Origin: Pseudomonadota bacterium
GTDB taxonomy: Bacteria; Bdellovibrionota; Bacteriovoracia; Bacteriovoracales; Bacteriovoracaceae
DNA length: 7,263 nt
Assembly: GCA_023432655.1 (NCBI GenBank)
Contig: JAEYUK010000352.1
Location: 1-7,263 of the forward strand
Direction: 5' to 3'
A program made the position numbers and the translations under genes. How positions within the stretch are numbered: position 1 is the first letter of the stretch; each line of letters opens with the position of its first letter. Below, in pieces: positions 5,639 to 7,263 of this stretch. The notes below the pieces were generated by a model. The model saw only the letters and a list, made by a program, of their open reading frames with translations. It was not told the DNA's origin and did not search any database.

Positions 5639-6390
5639 GCGAGATTTTTATGGGCTTCAAGAACTGAAGGGAAATCAGGAACTAAAAAATGTTTCTGGGA
5701 GTAGAGTTCTAACTTATAGAGAACACCAAAGGGCATCTGGACACTTTGGGCACCTTTGCCGCCAATCACTTCTGAACCCCTACGCACATTATCCATCATC
5801 CAAGCGGGAAGTCTTAAATGATAAGGATTGCGCTCGATTTCTCCGACGTGTTTTTCTAATGCCTTCATCTGTAATTCCAGAATTTCCACCGGCACTTCTA
5901 AAAGCATATTGGGAGCAGGCATCGGTGCCCAAAATTCACTCCAGGCAACCAACGTGGTGAAGTCTTCAATCTTAGTTAAGGCCGTTTTTAAAAGTTCACC
6001 GGTCTTGATATGGACCGGATGAAAATCGTTTAAATGAGGAGCAATAATGAGTCCGGGTGAGTATTTCTCAATAAGCCCTACCAGCTCCTGCGCCTTTATT
6101 CCCCAGTCCTCATCAAGATAGAGGCATTCCATTTCAAGAAGGTCGCAGGCCGCGTTTAATTCTTCTGTTCTTTGTTTCTGGCGGGCCTGGTTGGAGCCCA
6201 CAGTGACCGCGACATTAACAATATGGGCGTTATTTTCTTGCAAAAGACGTAAGGCCAAAGAACCAGTGATCGATTCATCATCCGGATGAGGGGAGAGAAT
6301 CATGACGGTAAAAGGCACGGAATCTTTTACGACGAGATGAGAAGGTTTAAAAAATGAAGTGAGGGTCGAGAGGAGTGGGGTGAAGTCCAT
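5581..6390 (-). CDS. PIG-L/LmbE-family N-acetylglucosaminyl deacetylase
   Basis: A 269-aa zinc-dependent deacetylase of the PIG-L/LmbE/MshB family, whose members remove the acetyl group from GlcNAc in sugars, glycolipids or thiol precursors. The signature PHPDDE lies at 34-39: by analogy with MshB, His35 and Asp38 bind zinc and Asp37 is the base. The third ligand is probably His127 in NDFHPVHIKTGELL. Between these come TVGSNQARQKQRTEEL, the usual region with the R-x-x-E-L pattern, and the LIIAPH strand. No signal peptide is seen, so it acts in the cytoplasm. Start ATG at 6388-6390 with AAGGA upstream; I found no convincing promoter in the 157 bp before it. Its final 20 codons are antisense to the end of nagB. 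The substrate is unknown; the nagB neighbour makes an amino-sugar substrate (GlcNAc, GlcNAc-6-P or chitobiose) plausible. The C-terminal 100 residues are less typical and may set specificity. Confidence 0.85.
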   Translation of the reverse strand: MDFTPLLSTLTSFFKPSHLVVKDSVPFTVMILSPHPDDESITGSLALRLLQENNAHIVNVAVTVGSNQARQKQRTEELNAACDLLEMECLYLDEDWGIKAQELVGLIEKYSPGLIIAPHLNDFHPVHIKTGELLKTALTKIEDFTTLVAWSEFWAPMPAPNMLLEVPVEILELQMKALEKHVGEIERNPYHLRLPAWMMDNVRRGSEVIGGKGAQSVQMPFGVLYKLELYSQKHFLVPDFPSVLEAHKNLAQIFKLILEAASGSSTTVK

Positions 6391-6547
6391 TTCACCAATC
6401 CTTTTTTTAGAATTCAGTTAACGTAGTAACAACGTAACAAAATGCGATTAAGATCAAAACTGACCGAATCATAAAGCCCTCTGGAATGTGTGTACTCTTT
6501 GAATCTATCAAGTTTCTTCACATTCAGTCTAGAGTGTCAAAAACCAG
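6391..6547. other. Intergenic region between manC and the deacetylase gene
   Basis: 157 bp without a gene. Going right to left it follows the manC stop and precedes the deacetylase start. It contains the inverted repeat GAATGTG (6484-6490) / CACATTC (6519-6525) with a 28-nt loop, not followed by a U-run, and an imperfect near-tandem repeat (ACGTAGTAACA then ACGTAACAA) at about 6421-6440. A weak TTGTTA-17-TAAAAA pair just before the deacetylase start would leave a leader of under 10 nt and is not convincing. No terminator for manC could be identified. Confidence 0.5.
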
Positions 6548-7263
6548 TCAGTTACGCTTATAATCGTCTTGTAGACGCACAATGTCGTCCTCGCCGAGGT
6601 AGCCACCTACCTGAGCTTCAATCAAGACAAGTTCTTCTTTTTGCTTATTTTCCAGGCGGTGCTTGGCCTCTTTCGGAATATAAGTGGATTCATTTTGTTT
6701 TAAATCAAAAGTTTTATCCCCATTGGTAACAGTGGCCACACCACTTACTACGATCCAGTGCTCTGAACGATGGTGATGATATTGAAGAGAAAGTTTGGCC
6801 CCCGGGCGGACAGTAATTTGTTTTACTTTGTAGCCCGGATTTTCTTCCAAAATAGTGTAGGTACCCCAAGGTCTGTGAGCGGTGGTGTGAACATTGGTCA
6901 TCTCTGTATTTCTTTTCTTCACTTCCGCCACGAGGTCCTTCACTTTTTGAGTGGAACCTTTCTTCGCAATAACAATCGCGTCCGAAGTATCAACAATCAC
7001 CAGGTCTTCAACATCAATCGTTGAAACCAGACGATTAGAGGTGAGAACCAAATTGTTCTTTGAACCTAAGTGGATGGTATTATCTGAGAGCGTATTTCCG
7101 GCAGTGTCTTTTGGTAGTGTTTCATATAGGGAATCGAATGAGCCCAGATCACTCCAGCCTATATCGGCGGGAACAACGTTAACGAGTTTTGATTTTTCCA
7201 TGACCGCATAATCAATACTCTCTGAGCGAATGGCCTTCATATCATCCATTTGAAGACGAATCC
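6548..7263 (-). CDS. manC: Mannose-1-phosphate guanylyltransferase / mannose-6-phosphate isomerase, C-terminal part
   Basis: The frame is open through the right edge (the residues IRLQ precede the first visible Met), so the ATG at 7247-7249 is internal and about half of the usual 470-aa protein is outside the window. The visible 237 residues hold the end of the nucleotidyltransferase domain, with the family block SIDYAVMEK followed by VPADIGWSDLGSFDSLYE. A linker follows, then the cupin-type isomerase domain: HRPWGTYTILEE, the metal/substrate segment LSLQYHHHRSEHWIVVSG, IPKEAKHRLEN, and the typical C terminus GEDDIVRLQDDYKRN. ManC makes GDP-mannose from mannose 1-phosphate and GTP for lipopolysaccharide, capsule or glycoprotein; the cupin domain interconverts fructose 6-phosphate and mannose 6-phosphate in bifunctional members. 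Both this pathway and the neighbouring NagB meet at fructose 6-phosphate. Whether the guanylyltransferase active site (GGxGxRLWPLS) is intact cannot be seen. Confidence 0.93.
   Translation of the reverse strand, partial: IRLQMDDMKAIRSESIDYAVMEKSKLVNVVPADIGWSDLGSFDSLYETLPKDTAGNTLSDNTIHLGSKNNLVLTSNRLVSTIDVEDLVIVDTSDAIVIAKKGSTQKVKDLVAEVKKRNTEMTNVHTTAHRPWGTYTILEENPGYKVKQITVRPGAKLSLQYHHHRSEHWIVVSGVATVTNGDKTFDLKQNESTYIPKEAKHRLENKQKEELVLIEAQVGGYLGEDDIVRLQDDYKRN

Noticed and set aside
6391..6440. TTGTTA-17-TAAAAA as a promoter for the deacetylase gene.
   Set aside because: It would put the transcription start within 10 nt of the start codon and remove the ribosome-binding site; the -10 match is only an A-run.
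6484..6525. GAATGTG / CACATTC inverted repeat after manC as a terminator or operator.
   Set aside because: Seven base pairs with a 28-nt loop and no U-run; may be chance in an A+T-rich gap.
6951..7211. Plus-strand open frame within manC (86 aa).
   Set aside because: Fully antisense to a strongly conserved coding region, with no homology-like features or ribosome-binding site.

Overview
The window (about 7.3 kb, moderate G+C) looks like chromosomal DNA from a free-living Gram-negative bacterium. A short-signal lipoprotein, a sigma-54 activator paired with a near-consensus -24/-12 promoter, compact gene packing and lineage-specific small helix-turn-helix proteins would suit the Bdellovibrio/Bacteriovorax group (Bdellovibrionota). 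That placement is an inference from gene style, not a proven assignment. I see no insertion sequence, phage gene, CRISPR array, tRNA or rRNA. No stretch longer than 300 bases lacks a gene.

Layout from left to right. (1) The 3' end of a phosphatidylserine decarboxylase gene (plus strand) runs in from the left edge. It converges on, and overlaps by 11 bp, a minus-strand cluster; its likely intrinsic terminator lies inside the coding sequence of its neighbour. (2) Positions 438-3413 hold four minus-strand genes with gaps of 2 to 15 bp. In transcription order they are a 115-aa helix-turn-helix protein, a 159-aa winged-helix/helical protein, a 448-aa lipoprotein of unknown function with one thrombospondin-type-3-like Asp motif, and a 257-aa endonuclease/exonuclease/phosphatase-fold hydrolase. 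(3) Just upstream, on the same strand, is a complete response regulator and sigma-54 activator (receiver, AAA+ with GAFTGA, Fis-like HTH). (4) In a divergent region with operator-like palindromes the strand switches to nagB (glucosamine-6-phosphate deaminase, plus). (5) nagB converges on, and overlaps by 58 bp, a PIG-L/LmbE-family deacetylase gene (minus). (6) At the right edge is the 3' part of manC (GDP-mannose synthesis, minus).

The main point of interest is the regulatory junction at 3411-3471. Two bases after the stop codon of the sigma-54 activator there is a near-consensus sigma-54 promoter (TTGGCATG, 4 nt, TTGCT; exactly 10 nt between GG and GC), oriented into the four-gene cluster. 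A perfect 9-bp inverted repeat straddles the predicted transcription start and covers the ribosome-binding site of the first gene. Transcripts begun at the sigma-54 promoter should lack most of the left arm, so the ribosome-binding site is open; read-through transcripts from the activator gene carry both arms and could hide it. This predicts a cluster that is off unless the activator fires. I infer a self-contained, apparently undescribed regulon: activator, two small DNA-binding-like proteins, an exported lipoprotein and a hydrolase. Its biological role cannot be read from the sequence.

The right half concerns sugar metabolism. nagB feeds amino sugars into glycolysis, a PIG-L-type deacetylase could act on N-acetylglucosamine-containing substrates, and manC makes GDP-mannose for surface polysaccharide. 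The nagB/deacetylase pairing suggests a functional link, but the genes are convergent rather than co-transcribed.
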